In this document: positions 7,332-16,458 of the stretch, piece by piece | How positions within the stretch are numbered: the stretch's first letter is position 1 | Layout: each line of letters begins with the position of its first letter | Assembly: GCF_003048595.2 (NCBI RefSeq) | Contig: NZ_CP049270.1 | Location: 1,240,001 to 1,304,000 of the forward strand | Source of the DNA: Campylobacter concisus | Lineage (GTDB): Bacteria > Campylobacterota > Campylobacteria > Campylobacterales > Campylobacteraceae | Direction of reading: 5' to 3' | DNA length: 64,000 nt | Position numbers and translations under genes: made by a program | Notes under the pieces: generated by a model | What the model was told of the DNA's origin: nothing | Seen by the model: the letters and a program-made list of their open reading frames with translations, nothing else | The model's database searches: none

Positions 7332-8353
7332 ATCTCCTCCTGTGTTTTTTTGGTTATTAGATCGATTATCTGGGCTTTAATCGGCTCATAACTAAAGCCA
7401 TCTTTGAAATTTGCAAATAGCCCACCACTTGCATTAACATGCCCGCCGCCGCCAACTAGGTGTTTTGCCATGGCACTAACGTCTAGCTTGCCATTTGCAC
7501 GAAAACTTAGCGTTTTTTTGTTTGTCACGTCGATAAAGAAGTCAAATTCAGGATTTGCCACTAAAAAGTCGTTGCCAATAACCGAAACGTTGCCGACATT
7601 GTAGGTTAAAATTCCTTTATGATCTTTATAGTTTATGCTAAATTTCTCTTTATTTTCACTAAGTTTTTTTACGACGTAGTTTGAGATCAGGTTGCTTAGC
7701 GTGTCGTCTTTATCCTCTTTGAAAAATGACTTCTTAATAGCATGCACCTGCATATCAAGGCCGATATAGTCGTTTTTTTCGTTAAAAAATTTGCTTGCTT
7801 CTTTTAGGATGTGATCCATATAGAGGTTGTTTTCAGCTTCAAACATTACCTTGTTTATCTCTTTAGCATTTGCCACAAGTCCCAAACAAACCTTTCCCAT
7901 CTCAAAATTTTTATCATCTTTTAGCCAGATATCCACGGCATTTACGACGTCACTAAAAATTTCAAGCTCTTTGTTTTTACCAAAAATGCCTGCAAAAAAG
8001 TCATAAGTGATCTTTGTAGCACATCTTGAGCTATCTAAAAAATACCAAGCATAAGCGCTCGCGCACTCGGCACCGCTTTGGTGATGATCTAGCAAAAATA
8101 GCTTTATATTTTTACCCTTTATCATCTCCTCAAAGCTCTCGCACTGAGCTAGAGTTAAATTTAGATCAGTGATTAAAATGACGTTTTTATCATCATTGGA
8201 GACATCTATCTCAGATAGAATTTGAGCAAATTTATCATCTATCTCTCTGCCGTAGTTTGAGTTTAGAAATTTCACATCTTTGAAGTAAAAATTTGTTATG
8301 TATTGCGCGCCGTATCCGTCAAGATCGGTGTGTGAGAGGTGATAAATTTTCAT
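7328..8353 (-). CDS. DHH/DHHA1 family phosphoesterase
   Basis: A 341-residue cytosolic protein. The DHH domain starts at the N-terminus with SHTDLDGYGAQ and continues with ITDLN and LLDHHQSGAEC, giving the metal-binding Asp/His set. The C-terminal DHHA1 domain has GGGGHVNASGG. Relatives degrade short oligoribonucleotides, pAp or cyclic dinucleotide products (NrnA/GdpP types), but I cannot tell which substrate applies. It follows flhA by 9 bases and overlaps the acidic-protein gene. From memory, C. jejuni has the same flhA-downstream arrangement (Cj0881c). Confidence 0.85.
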   Translation of the reverse strand: MKIYHLSHTDLDGYGAQYITNFYFKDVKFLNSNYGREIDDKFAQILSEIDVSNDDKNVILITDLNLTLAQCESFEEMIKGKNIKLFLLDHHQSGAECASAYAWYFLDSSRCATKITYDFFAGIFGKNKELEIFSDVVNAVDIWLKDDKNFEMGKVCLGLVANAKEINKVMFEAENNLYMDHILKEASKFFNEKNDYIGLDMQVHAIKKSFFKEDKDDTLSNLISNYVVKKLSENKEKFSINYKDHKGILTYNVGNVSVIGNDFLVANPEFDFFIDVTNKKTLSFRANGKLDVSAMAKHLVGGGGHVNASGGLFANFKDGFSYEPIKAQIIDLITKKTQEEI

Positions 8354-8362
8354 CGTTTTCCT

Positions 8363-10555
8363 TTATAAATTTTCTATTTCTATGACGCCAACCGTTTCAA
8401 ATGGCGTATTTGCCGAGATCTCAGCAAAGCTTAGCACCACGATGTCGATGGCAAAATTTGCGCAGATATTTGCTATAAATTTTCTTAGACTTGGCTCCAC
8501 ACAAAGCACCATTTCACCGTGCTGACTCATCGGACGTTTCTCTTTTTCATGCCTTAGAGCCTGAACGATCGATGAAGTTTGAGCCACATTTATCATAAGA
8601 TGATACGCACCGTCTTTATACTGCACCGCGTCCATAAGCTTTTGCTGTGCGGCACTATCTAAAATGTAAAAATTTAGCTGACCTTTCTCATCGACATAAA
8701 GCGAAGTGATGACACGTGAGAGTGCTGCGCGCACATGTTCGATGATCATATCTAGGTTTTTACTAACCTCGGCGATATCGCTAATTGATTCAAGTATACT
8801 AAGCAGATCTTTGATCGGGATATTGTCTTTAAGCAGCGCTTTTAAAACCTTTTGGATCAAATTTATAGGTGCGATCCTTAGCGTATCCTCGACCACAACT
8901 GGGTAGTCGATCTTTAGTTTGTCTAATAAATTTTGCGTCTCTTGGCGGGTTAGAAGCTCGGCTGCGTTTTGCTTGATAAGCTCACTCATGTGCGTTGAGA
9001 TGACGCTTGCAGGATCAACTATCGTGTAGCCGCTAAGTATGGCGTCCTCTTTGACGCTAGCATCGATCCAGAGTGCGTCCAGCCCAAAAGCTGGCTCTTT
9101 TGTCGGAATTCCCTCGATATCTTCGCTAACTAGGCCACTATCCATCGCTAGAAATTTATCAGCATAAATTTCACCCTGACCGATCACGATACCTTTTAGC
9201 TTAAAGCGATACTCGTTTGGCGGTAGTTGAAGGTTGTCGCGGATCCTTATCTTTGGCATCAAGAAGCCAAGACTTGAAGCGATGTTTCGCCTCATAGCAC
9301 GAATCCTCTCAATGAGATCCACGTCAGCTAGCTTTAGCAGACCATATCCTAGGTCGAGCTCTAAAATTTCAAGCTTTAAGATGTCGTTTATCTTAGTCTC
9401 TTCTTCTCTTGCGATCTCTTCGTCGCTCTTCTTTGGCACCTTAGTAGTGGCACCACTAGCAGCTGCCCCTGCTCCACCTTGCGTAGCGGCTCCAGCTTTT
9501 TTAGAAGCTGTTTTGTCTTTTGGCGCAAGGCTTAAATTTAGCCCGCCATCTTTGGTCTGCTTGATGATGTAGCCAAGTCCCAAAAATAGCAGTGCTATAA
9601 AGCCAAGAGATAGGGTTGGCAGACCTGGCACAAGGGCAAACATAAATAGTATGAAGCCCACTATCAGTAAGGTTTTATAATCCCCTAATAGCTGATTTAA
9701 CGTGCCTTCTGCAAAGTCCTCATCGTCCTTGCTAGCCCTTGTGATGATGATAGCAGTCGCTGTTGATGTGATAAGCCCTGGGATCTGGCTCACAAGTCCA
9801 TCACCGATAGTTAGGATCGTATAATACTGAGCCGATGTCGCCATATCAAGGCCATGCTGAAACGAGCCGATAGCAAAGCCACCGATGATATTAATGATAG
9901 TGATGATTATGCCAGCGACGGCGTCACCTTTTATAAATTTAGACGAACCATCCATCGCGCCATAGAAATTTGCCTCGCCGATGATGGCTTGACGTCTTTC
10001 GCGCGCCGTTTTTTCATCAATCAAACCTGCGTTTAGATCCGCATCTATCGCCATTTGCTTACCAGGCATCGCATCAAGTGTAAAACGCGCTTGCACCTCG
10101 CTCACACGGGTTGAGCCCTTTGTTACGACCATGAAATTTATGAGAACCAAGATACAAAAGACGATGGTGCCGATAACGAAGTTGCCGCCAACTACGAAAT
10201 TTCCAAAACTTGAGATGATCTCACTGACCGCTTCTGGACCGTTATGACCTTCGCTTAAGATCATACGTGTGGTTGCGATATTTAGCGAGAGGCGAAAAAG
10301 CGTAACGATAAGAATTAGTGTCGGAAATGTACTAAGATCGGTTGGCTTTGGCACATAAATCGAAATTAAAATTATAAGCACAGAAATAGAAATAGAAAGT
10401 GCCAGAAAAAAGTCAAGCACCGCGCTTGGAAGCGGTACGATGATGATAGCAAGGATGGCAACAATGATACCAACGATGCTAAGGCTTTTAAACTTAACAA
10501 TTGGCGCAAGAAACGGCGCAACAAGAGTTAAGATATTATTTTTTTGCTTTGCCAA
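8363..10555 (-). CDS. flhA: Flagellar type III export gate protein FlhA
   Basis: A 730-residue inner-membrane export-gate component of the flagellar type III secretion system, which in Campylobacter also gates flagellar gene expression. The N-terminal half has eight predicted membrane segments and the conserved cytoplasmic loop around ARFTLDAMPGKQMAIDADL (about residues 155-173). An Ala/Gly/Lys-rich linker (about 335-380) leads to the C-terminal cytoplasmic domain that binds chaperone-substrate complexes. No other flagellar genes are adjacent. It lies 2 bases after the rrf2-type regulator gene and is probably cotranscribed with it. Confidence 0.96.
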   Translation of the reverse strand: MAKQKNNILTLVAPFLAPIVKFKSLSIVGIIVAILAIIIVPLPSAVLDFFLALSISISVLIILISIYVPKPTDLSTFPTLILIVTLFRLSLNIATTRMILSEGHNGPEAVSEIISSFGNFVVGGNFVIGTIVFCILVLINFMVVTKGSTRVSEVQARFTLDAMPGKQMAIDADLNAGLIDEKTARERRQAIIGEANFYGAMDGSSKFIKGDAVAGIIITIINIIGGFAIGSFQHGLDMATSAQYYTILTIGDGLVSQIPGLITSTATAIIITRASKDDEDFAEGTLNQLLGDYKTLLIVGFILFMFALVPGLPTLSLGFIALLFLGLGYIIKQTKDGGLNLSLAPKDKTASKKAGAATQGGAGAAASGATTKVPKKSDEEIAREEETKINDILKLEILELDLGYGLLKLADVDLIERIRAMRRNIASSLGFLMPKIRIRDNLQLPPNEYRFKLKGIVIGQGEIYADKFLAMDSGLVSEDIEGIPTKEPAFGLDALWIDASVKEDAILSGYTIVDPASVISTHMSELIKQNAAELLTRQETQNLLDKLKIDYPVVVEDTLRIAPINLIQKVLKALLKDNIPIKDLLSILESISDIAEVSKNLDMIIEHVRAALSRVITSLYVDEKGQLNFYILDSAAQQKLMDAVQYKDGAYHLMINVAQTSSIVQALRHEKEKRPMSQHGEMVLCVEPSLRKFIANICANFAIDIVVLSFAEISANTPFETVGVIEIENL

Positions 10556-10557
10556 CT

Positions 10558-10962
10558 TTACTTCTTAACGATATCACTTAGTTTTATCGCATCAAGCATC
10601 TCGTCGATCTTGCTTTGAAGGCCGCTAAACATCGACCAAATTTGACAGCTTGAGGCTTTATTTGACGGACAGCCATCCGCAGAAGATGAGCACTCAAAGA
10701 CGTTAAGTTCACGTTTTTCAGCGCACTCTATTATCTTTTTTATGCTTAAATTTTCAGGTTCGTTATTTAGCGCGAAACCGCCATTTGCCCCTTTAAACGA
10801 CTTTAAAATTCCATCTTTTGCAAGATTTTGTAAAATTTTAGCTAAAAAGCTTTTTGAAATTTTAAGTTCATTTGAGATCGTATCAACATCAACTGGAGAT
10901 GATTTTTGAGATATTAAAATAAGTGAAAGTAGAGCGTATTCGCTTGCCTTTGTAAAAAGCAT
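10558..10962 (-). CDS. Rrf2-family transcriptional regulator
   Basis: A 134-residue winged-helix regulator: KASEYALLSLILISQ at the start and KSFKGANGGFAL (wing region) are typical of Rrf2/IscR/NsrR. Three cysteines at about 91, 98 and 106 (FECSSSADGCPSNKASSC), plus one at 80, could hold an iron-sulfur cluster, making it a possible sensor of iron-sulfur status, oxygen or NO. It is divergent from rpsO across about 146 bases and heads the transcript carrying flhA. Its targets are not shown here. Confidence 0.87.
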   Translation of the reverse strand: MLFTKASEYALLSLILISQKSSPVDVDTISNELKISKSFLAKILQNLAKDGILKSFKGANGGFALNNEPENLSIKKIIECAEKRELNVFECSSSADGCPSNKASSCQIWSMFSGLQSKIDEMLDAIKLSDIVKK

Positions 10963-11065
10963 TTATCTTCCTTAAGTCTTTAAATAGCCCTAATTTTATT
11001 AAATTTTTACTGCATTTTTCATTAATTTTTAAAAAGCGTAGTTTTATCTAACTTTATGTTTTAAA

Positions 11066-11074
11066 TGCTATAAT
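11066..11074 (+). promoter_or_regulatory. Extended -10 promoter of rpsO
   Basis: TGCTATAAT is a perfect extended -10 about 35 bases before the rpsO start, followed by the strong ribosome site AGGAGGT at 11098-11104. Confidence 0.7.
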
Positions 11075-11108
11075 CGCTCTTCCAAAATTCACCAATCAGG
11101 AGGTCATT

Positions 11109-11381
11109 ATGGCTTTGGATTCGGCTAAAAAAGCTCAAATAGTTGCGAAATTCGCTAGAAAAGATGGAGATACAGGCTCTCCAGAAGTTCAAATAGCTCT
11201 TTTAACAGCTAGAATAACTGAACTTACAGAACACCTTAAAATTTTTAAAAAAGACTTTTCATCACGCTTAGGTCTTTTGAAATTAGTTGGTCAAAGAAAA
11301 AGACTTTTAAAGTATCTTAAAAACAAAGACTACACTACATATTCAAAACTAATCTCTGAGCTTGGCTTAAGAGATAAATAA
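11109..11381 (+). CDS. rpsO: 30S ribosomal protein S15
   Basis: The 90-residue S15 binds 16S rRNA and organises the central domain of the small subunit. Diagnostic segments are [32 protein letters not shown] and [12 protein letters not shown]. An AGGAGG ribosome site lies 5 bases before the ATG. It is transcribed alone: a hairpin follows, and the next gene has its own long upstream region. From memory, C. jejuni rpsO also sits beside the Rrf2 gene and flhA. Confidence 0.98.
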   Translation: MALDSAKKAQIVAKFARKDGDTGSPEVQIALLTARITELTEHLKIFKKDFSSRLGLLKLVGQRKRLLKYLKNKDYTTYSKLISELGLRDK

Positions 11382-11387
11382 TCCCAC

Positions 11388-11406
11388 GGAGAGCGATCTG
11401 CTCTCC
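11388..11406 (+). terminator. Terminator-like hairpin after rpsO
   Basis: GGAGAGC and GCTCTCC form a perfect 7-bp stem around the loop GATCT, 7 bases after the stop. The T-run after it is weak. Confidence 0.6.
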
Positions 11407-11774
11407 TTACTAAATTTCATTTATACATTTCTTTTATTCAAAATTTTGCAGTCTATTTTAAAATTTTCCATCTTTAGTATTAATTTATCTACTCACAATA
11501 TGACTAACCTTTTTAAATAAAGTAAAACTAGAATTAATTTCTTCATTTTATATAAAAAGCTAAATCTCTATATCTTTATTTCTTTTATAATAAATTTATC
11601 AATTTTAAATAAATTTTAAAATCCCTAGACAATTGACTTTAGTGGAACTATATTAATTCTAACTTAAATTAGAAATTTATTTTTATAGGTAAAGAATTTT
11701 TATTAAAGATTAAGAATTTGGCTAGTAACATTACCCATATAGAAATATGCAAATATTGCATAGCAAAGGAGAAA
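11407..11774. other. AT-rich leader upstream of fdhF
   Basis: No gene is visible here. A small inverted repeat, TTCTAA-CTTAAA-TTAGAA, is at 11657-11674, about 100 bases before the fdhF start; it could be an operator but no known consensus fits. The ribosome site AAGGAG is at 11766-11771. Confidence 0.4.
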
Positions 11775-14054
11775 ATGATGAAAGAAGGCAAAGTCATCTG
11801 TCCTTATTGTGGGACGGGCTGTCAGGTTACCTTGCATGTGGAAAATAACGTCGTTCGTGCCGCAACTGGCGTTGAAGATAATCCAGTTAATCAAGGAAAT
11901 TTATGCTTAAAAGGCTTTTACGGCTGGGACTATGTAGCAAGCCCGGATAGACTTACAAAACCACTCATCAGAAAGAAAAATGGCGTATTTTCAAAGGATG
12001 GTGATTTTGAGGAAGCCAGCTGGGACGAAGCACTTGACCTTGTCGTAGAAAAGATGAAAGAAGCCAAAGAGAAATACGGTCCTAACTCACTAGCAGGAAA
12101 TTTCTCAGCACGCTGTACGCTTGAGGACAACTACGTCGCACAAAAGCTAATGCGCGCTGTAATTGGCACAAACAACGTCGACCACTGTGCTAGAATTTGA
12201 CACGCTCCGACAGTAGCAGGACTTGCTAAAACAATCGGAAACGGAGCTGCCACAAATAGCTTTACGGAGATTGGCACTTATAGTAACTGTATATTAATGA
12301 TAGGCTCAAACCCAGAAAATGGTCACCCAATCGCAGCTATGCACATCCAAAGAGCGCTAAACCGCGGTGCAAAACTTATCGTTATTGATCCTATCAAGAC
12401 CGAGTTTGCAAGTAGAGCCGACATTCACTTACAACTAGAGCCAGAGCACAATATCCCAGTTATCAACGCACTTCTTTACACTATCATAGAAGAAGGCCTT
12501 GTAAATGAAGAATTTGTAAGAGATCACACAATAGGCATTGAGTATGTCAAAGAAGCTGTAAAAGACTATGCTCCAGAGGTCGTGGCTAAATACACAAGGC
12601 TAAATCCAGAGGATATCAGAGCAGCTGCTAGAATGTACGCTACCACAAAGCCAGCTGTCATCACTCACGGCATGGGCGTGACTCACTTTAACCACGGCGT
12701 TGGCGGAGTTTGCGATGTATCAAATTTATTCTTGATCACTGGCAACATCTGCGAGCTTGGCACAGGTGACTTACCATTACGTGGACAAGAAAATGTTCAA
12801 GGATGCTGCGATATGGGTGTTTTACCAAATATATTCCCAAATCTTGGCTCAGTAACTGATCCAGAGCAAAGAGCTTGGTTTGAAAAAATGTGGCACCTAG
12901 AACCTGGATTTTTGAGCTCAAAAATAGGCGTTCACAAAACCGAAGTACCTGATGCGATCCTTGATGGCAAAGTGCATTTCTTCTGGACTATCGGCGAAAA
13001 TCCGGTCATCTCTGAGCCAAATACAAACCACTTCTTAAAAGGTATCGCTCATGTTGATTTCTACGTCGTGCAAGATCTATTCTTAACCGAGACTTCACTA
13101 AAAGCTGACGTCATACTTCCTGGCGTTGCAAGTAGCGAGAAAGAAGGACTTTATACAAACGCAGAGCGCCGCGTACAGCACAACGAAGCAGTCATTACAC
13201 CTCCAGGAGATGCTAGACAAGACTGGTGGATCGTTTGTGAGATCGCACGCCGTTTAGGAGCAACTGATGGATTTAACTTCAACTCACCAGAAGAAATTTG
13301 GGAAGAAGTTAGAAAATGCGACCCAAGACGATATGGCGGTATGAGTTATTATCGTATCAAAAAATATCACGGACTACACTGGCCATGTCCAAATGAAGAT
13401 GACATGGGCGGTCAGAGCCTCTATCTTGATAAGAAATTTTTCACACCTGATGGCAAAGGTCGTTTTGTGCCATGCCTCTTTGTGGATAAGGCCGATAAGA
13501 TCGAGAGCGCAAAACTTGAGTTTGCTAAGAAGATGAATATGTCGCCTGAGTATCCTATCATGGCTGGCTCAGTCGATGAAAAGACTGACGATGAGTATCC
13601 GATACAGCTTTTAACTACAAGAAAGGTCTATCAATACACCGTTGGCACCATGACAAGACGCTCACGAGCGATTGAAGAAGGCGGAGATAGCATCGGACCT
13701 ATCGCCGAAATGAATCCAGCACTTGCAGCAAGATATGGCTTAAAACAAGGCGACTTCATCAAAGCATGGAGTAGATACGGCTACATCGTCGTAAAAGCTG
13801 AAGTAACAGACATCGTGCCTGATGGCATCATCCAGATGACTTTCCACTACTGGGAGAGCTCTTGCAATGAGCTAACAAGCAGTGGCTGGGACTACATCAG
13901 TAAGACTCCGACATTTAAAGCAGCTATTCAGATCAAAAAGATCGATGAAGAGGAATTTTTACGAGTTCGCGAGCTAAAACGCGAGAAATTCCAAACTTCA
14001 AAGATCATCTACGATGACTTCCACCACCATGGAAACGCAGCGATAAATGAGTAA
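11775..14054 (+). CDS. fdhF: Selenocysteine-containing formate dehydrogenase (FdhF type)
   Basis: A cytosolic molybdenum/tungsten formate dehydrogenase of 759 residues when the in-frame TGA at 12198-12200 is read as selenocysteine (residue 142; E. coli FdhF has Sec140). The surrounding HCARI-Sec-HAPTVAG matches the active-site segment of that family. The N-terminal CPYCGTGC...C motif (Cys 9, 12, 16, 44) holds a 4Fe-4S cluster. There is no Tat signal. Two adjacent ATGs (11775, 11778) follow AAGGAG at 11766; the second has the better spacing. It continues without break through RGQENVQGCCDMG and the C-terminal cofactor domain. No hydrogenase, beta subunit or fdhD is adjacent, so the electron partner is unknown. 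Confidence 0.93.
12198..12228 (+). promoter_or_regulatory. UGA selenocysteine codon with bacterial SECIS hairpin
   Basis: The TGA at 12198-12200 is followed after 13 bases by a perfect 5-bp stem, TAGCA (12214-12218) and TGCTA (12224-12228), with the loop GGACT. E. coli fdhF has the related apical loop GGUCU at the same distance. This is the SelB-binding element that recodes the stop. Confidence 0.85.
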
Positions 14055-14082
14055 ATTTAGCGGGAGCTATCCCGCTAAATTT
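14053..14082 (+). terminator. Strong hairpin terminator after fdhF
   Basis: A perfect 13-bp stem (AAATTTAGCGGGA and its complement) with the 4-base loop GCTA starts inside the fdhF stop codon. The following sequence is TCATTATCC, so there is no long T-run. Confidence 0.65.
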
Positions 14083-14184
14083 CATTATCCAAAAATGCTG
14101 ACATTGCAAAGCAAAATCTAAATTTTAAATTCAATGTTTATGATTAAATTTTATATTTAAATACAAAAGCAGATATTTTTAAAT

Positions 14185-14889
14185 TTACTTAAACGCCAAA
14201 AAACTCATGAAATTTCCCCATTTAAATGTGCTCTCGACACGCTTAAAGCCAGCATTTAGGGCTAAGTTTCTATTTTCTTCTTCAGTGTATGGCACAAGCA
14301 CATTTTCAAGCGCCTCCCTTTTTTGGGCGATCTCGTAGCGTGAGTAGCCTTGCGCTTGCTTGTAGTCCTCGTAAATTTCTATGACGCTTTTAGTAAGCTT
14401 TTTATCTTCAAAGATGATCTTTTCACTAAACAAAAAAACACCATTTTCATTTAGTCCGTTATAAATTTTTTGCACCAGATCAGCCCTTTTTGGCGGTCTT
14501 ATAAACTGCAAAGTATAGTTTGCCAAAACCGCGTCAAAGCCCTCTAGCTCGCACTCTAAAATGTCATCTAAAATAAATTCAATATCAGCTCCATAAGCCT
14601 TTGCCTTGTTTTTTGCATTTGCAAGCATCGCCTCAGAGTTATCCACGCCACTTAGCACGAGGTCGTTTCTAAGGTTGTTTAGCAAAAGTAGGCTATTTGC
14701 CGTAGAACAGCCAAGGTCGCACACTTTTGCTGATTTTGGCAAAATTTTAGCCAGCAACTTTGCATTTAAATTTGAGCTAACGTCGTAAAATGGCACCGAG
14801 CGCGAGATCATATCGTCAAAAACGCTCGCCACAAAGTCATCAAACTCAAACTGCTTACTTATAGGCTCTTTAAAAATTTCATCTCTCAT
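14185..14889 (-). CDS. cmoA: Carboxy-SAM synthase CmoA
   Basis: CmoA converts SAM and prephenate to carboxy-SAM, the donor used by CmoB for cmo5U34 in tRNA. The 234 residues show the CmoA opening (FEFDDFVASVFDDMISRSVPFY, read as two adjacent blocks), the SAM motif VCDLGCSTANSLL (about residues 56-68), and LANYTLQFI. It overlaps ribF by 4 bases at the end of the ligA-tlyA-ribF operon. From memory, C. jejuni Cj0590 is in the same position. CmoB is encoded about 13 kb away at the left end of the window. Confidence 0.87.
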   Translation of the reverse strand: MRDEIFKEPISKQFEFDDFVASVFDDMISRSVPFYDVSSNLNAKLLAKILPKSAKVCDLGCSTANSLLLLNNLRNDLVLSGVDNSEAMLANAKNKAKAYGADIEFILDDILECELEGFDAVLANYTLQFIRPPKRADLVQKIYNGLNENGVFLFSEKIIFEDKKLTKSVIEIYEDYKQAQGYSRYEIAQKREALENVLVPYTEEENRNLALNAGFKRVESTFKWGNFMSFLAFK

Positions 14890-15779
14890 ATACCAGCTCC
14901 ATATCCGTCAAAGTATCTCATCGTCTCTCCAAAAAAGAGATCGCACACGCCCACGCACTGCCTAGCCTCGTTTATATCGCGTTTTATCTGTTCTTTTAGC
15001 TCGCTTAGAGAGTTAAATTTTTTATTATCGCGCAAACGTTTTATGAAGCAAACGGCAACGTGCTTTGTCACTTTTGGCGCGACCTCGTCTAAGATGTGCG
15101 TCTCAACGCTAAAATTTCCATCCGTGCTAAGTCTGTTGCCTATAAAAGTGACCGAGCCATAGGTGTATGAGCCCATTCTCGTTCTTGTCGCATAGACGCC
15201 CTCGCGCGGCAAAAGATAGCTTTTTATATCTAAATTTAGCGTGGCAACCAGCTCTTTTGCGCCGATGCCCTGCCCTTTTATCACGTTGCCCTCGATCGAG
15301 TACTCCCTGCCTATTAGCCTGTTTGCCTCATCGATGTTGCCTTGGCGTATCAGCTCCCTAATGGATGAGCTATGCACGCCCATGCCGTCATAACAAACCT
15401 CATCAACGACGACCACCTCACCATCAAAAATTCTTTTCAAATCGTGCTTATCCCACGCTCTATTTCTGCCAAATCTAAAATCAAACCCAACAACGATCTT
15501 TTTTAAATTTTTAAAATCATGTTTTAGCATCGCGATAAATTCCTCACCACTAAGCCCTTTTATACTCTCAAAATCGTACAAAAAGCAAGGATAGTTTGAG
15601 TACTCGGCTCGCTTTAGCTTTGGCGTGATGTTGGCTTTATTTTTATCAATCACGACAAGTCCGCCAAACTCGCCAAGCTGCTTTAAAAGCTGTTTGTGCC
15701 CTCTATGCACGCCGTCAAAGTGCCCGATCGCAACGGCAGTGATGTTATCTTTTGTTAAAAGCGTAGAAAAATTCGGCAT
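14886..15779 (-). CDS. ribF: Bifunctional riboflavin kinase / FMN adenylyltransferase
   Basis: Makes FMN and then FAD from riboflavin. The N-terminal nucleotidyltransferase domain carries GHFDGVHRGHKQLL (about residues 18-31) and the GFDFRFGRN motif; HSSSIREL follows. The C-terminal kinase domain has KGQGIGAKELVATLNL, in place of the more common RLGRxxGFPTAN wording, and SVTFIGNR. Length 297 is normal. It overlaps tlyA by 35 bases, so translation is coupled. Confidence 0.92.
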   Translation of the reverse strand: MPNFSTLLTKDNITAVAIGHFDGVHRGHKQLLKQLGEFGGLVVIDKNKANITPKLKRAEYSNYPCFLYDFESIKGLSGEEFIAMLKHDFKNLKKIVVGFDFRFGRNRAWDKHDLKRIFDGEVVVVDEVCYDGMGVHSSSIRELIRQGNIDEANRLIGREYSIEGNVIKGQGIGAKELVATLNLDIKSYLLPREGVYATRTRMGSYTYGSVTFIGNRLSTDGNFSVETHILDEVAPKVTKHVAVCFIKRLRDNKKFNSLSELKEQIKRDINEARQCVGVCDLFFGETMRYFDGYGAGI

Positions 15780-16458
15780 TTCCCTCTTTCCCTTTTACTT
15801 CGCACTCTTTGCAAGCTATCATTTTAAATCCTAAGCCATTAGCCATCACTTCAAAGCGCTTCATTGCTAAATTTATAGCTTTCATATCAGTGACAACACC
15901 TTTTTTATTTCGTTTTACACCAACACCCACTTCAAATTGTGGCTTAAAAAGCGTGATAATGAGCGAATTTGTGCTTGCAAGCCCAAATATGGCTGGTAAA
16001 ATTTCGGCCAACGAGATAAAGCTAACATCGCAAGTTATTAGATCAAATTTATCTTGCCCTTGCTTGGCAAACTCTCTGACGTCAGTTTTTTCATAAATTT
16101 TCACTCGCTCATCACTTCTTAGGCTGACATCTAACTGATCGGTGCCAACATCCACACCAGTCACGCTTTTTACGCCACGCTCAAGCAAAATTTGCATAAA
16201 GCCACCAGTCGAGCTACCTATATCAAGCGCATTTTTGTCAGTTAGATCAAATTTCATCGTCTCCAAAAAGCTTTTTAGCTTAAGCGCCCCTCGCCCAACG
16301 TAAATTTCATCAAGCAGCGAAATTTTAGCCTCACTAACCTCGCTTGAAACCTTGGTGCAAATCTCGCCGTTTGAAAGCACCTTGCCAGATTTTATCAGCT
16401 CGCTCGCCTTGTTTCTGCTGATGTTTAAAACGCTTGCGACGTAGTTATCAAACCTCAA
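15745..16458 (-). CDS. tlyA: TlyA-family rRNA 2'-O-methyltransferase
   Basis: A 237-residue enzyme with an N-terminal S4 RNA-binding domain (MRFDNYVASVLNISRNKASE) and a Rossmann methyltransferase domain with ALDIGSSTGGFM (about residues 78-89). TlyA methylates the 2'-OH of cytidines in 16S and, depending on type, 23S rRNA, and affects capreomycin sensitivity. The short C-terminus without extra extension suggests the Campylobacter type I form acting on 23S rRNA only, as I recall for C. jejuni. It overlaps ligA by 11 bases. Confidence 0.9.
   Translation of the reverse strand: MRFDNYVASVLNISRNKASELIKSGKVLSNGEICTKVSSEVSEAKISLLDEIYVGRGALKLKSFLETMKFDLTDKNALDIGSSTGGFMQILLERGVKSVTGVDVGTDQLDVSLRSDERVKIYEKTDVREFAKQGQDKFDLITCDVSFISLAEILPAIFGLASTNSLIITLFKPQFEVGVGVKRNKKGVVTDMKAINLAMKRFEVMANGLGFKMIACKECEVKGKEGNAEFFYAFNKR

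Noticed and set aside
11718-12200. fdhF read as two genes, or as a gene broken by a nonsense mutation at 12198
   Set aside because: The TGA is exactly at the Sec position of FdhF, has a SECIS hairpin at the correct distance, and coding continues in the same frame.
15167-15361. Short plus-strand frame opposite ribF
   Set aside because: No ribosome site, odd low-complexity composition, and it lies wholly antisense to ribF.
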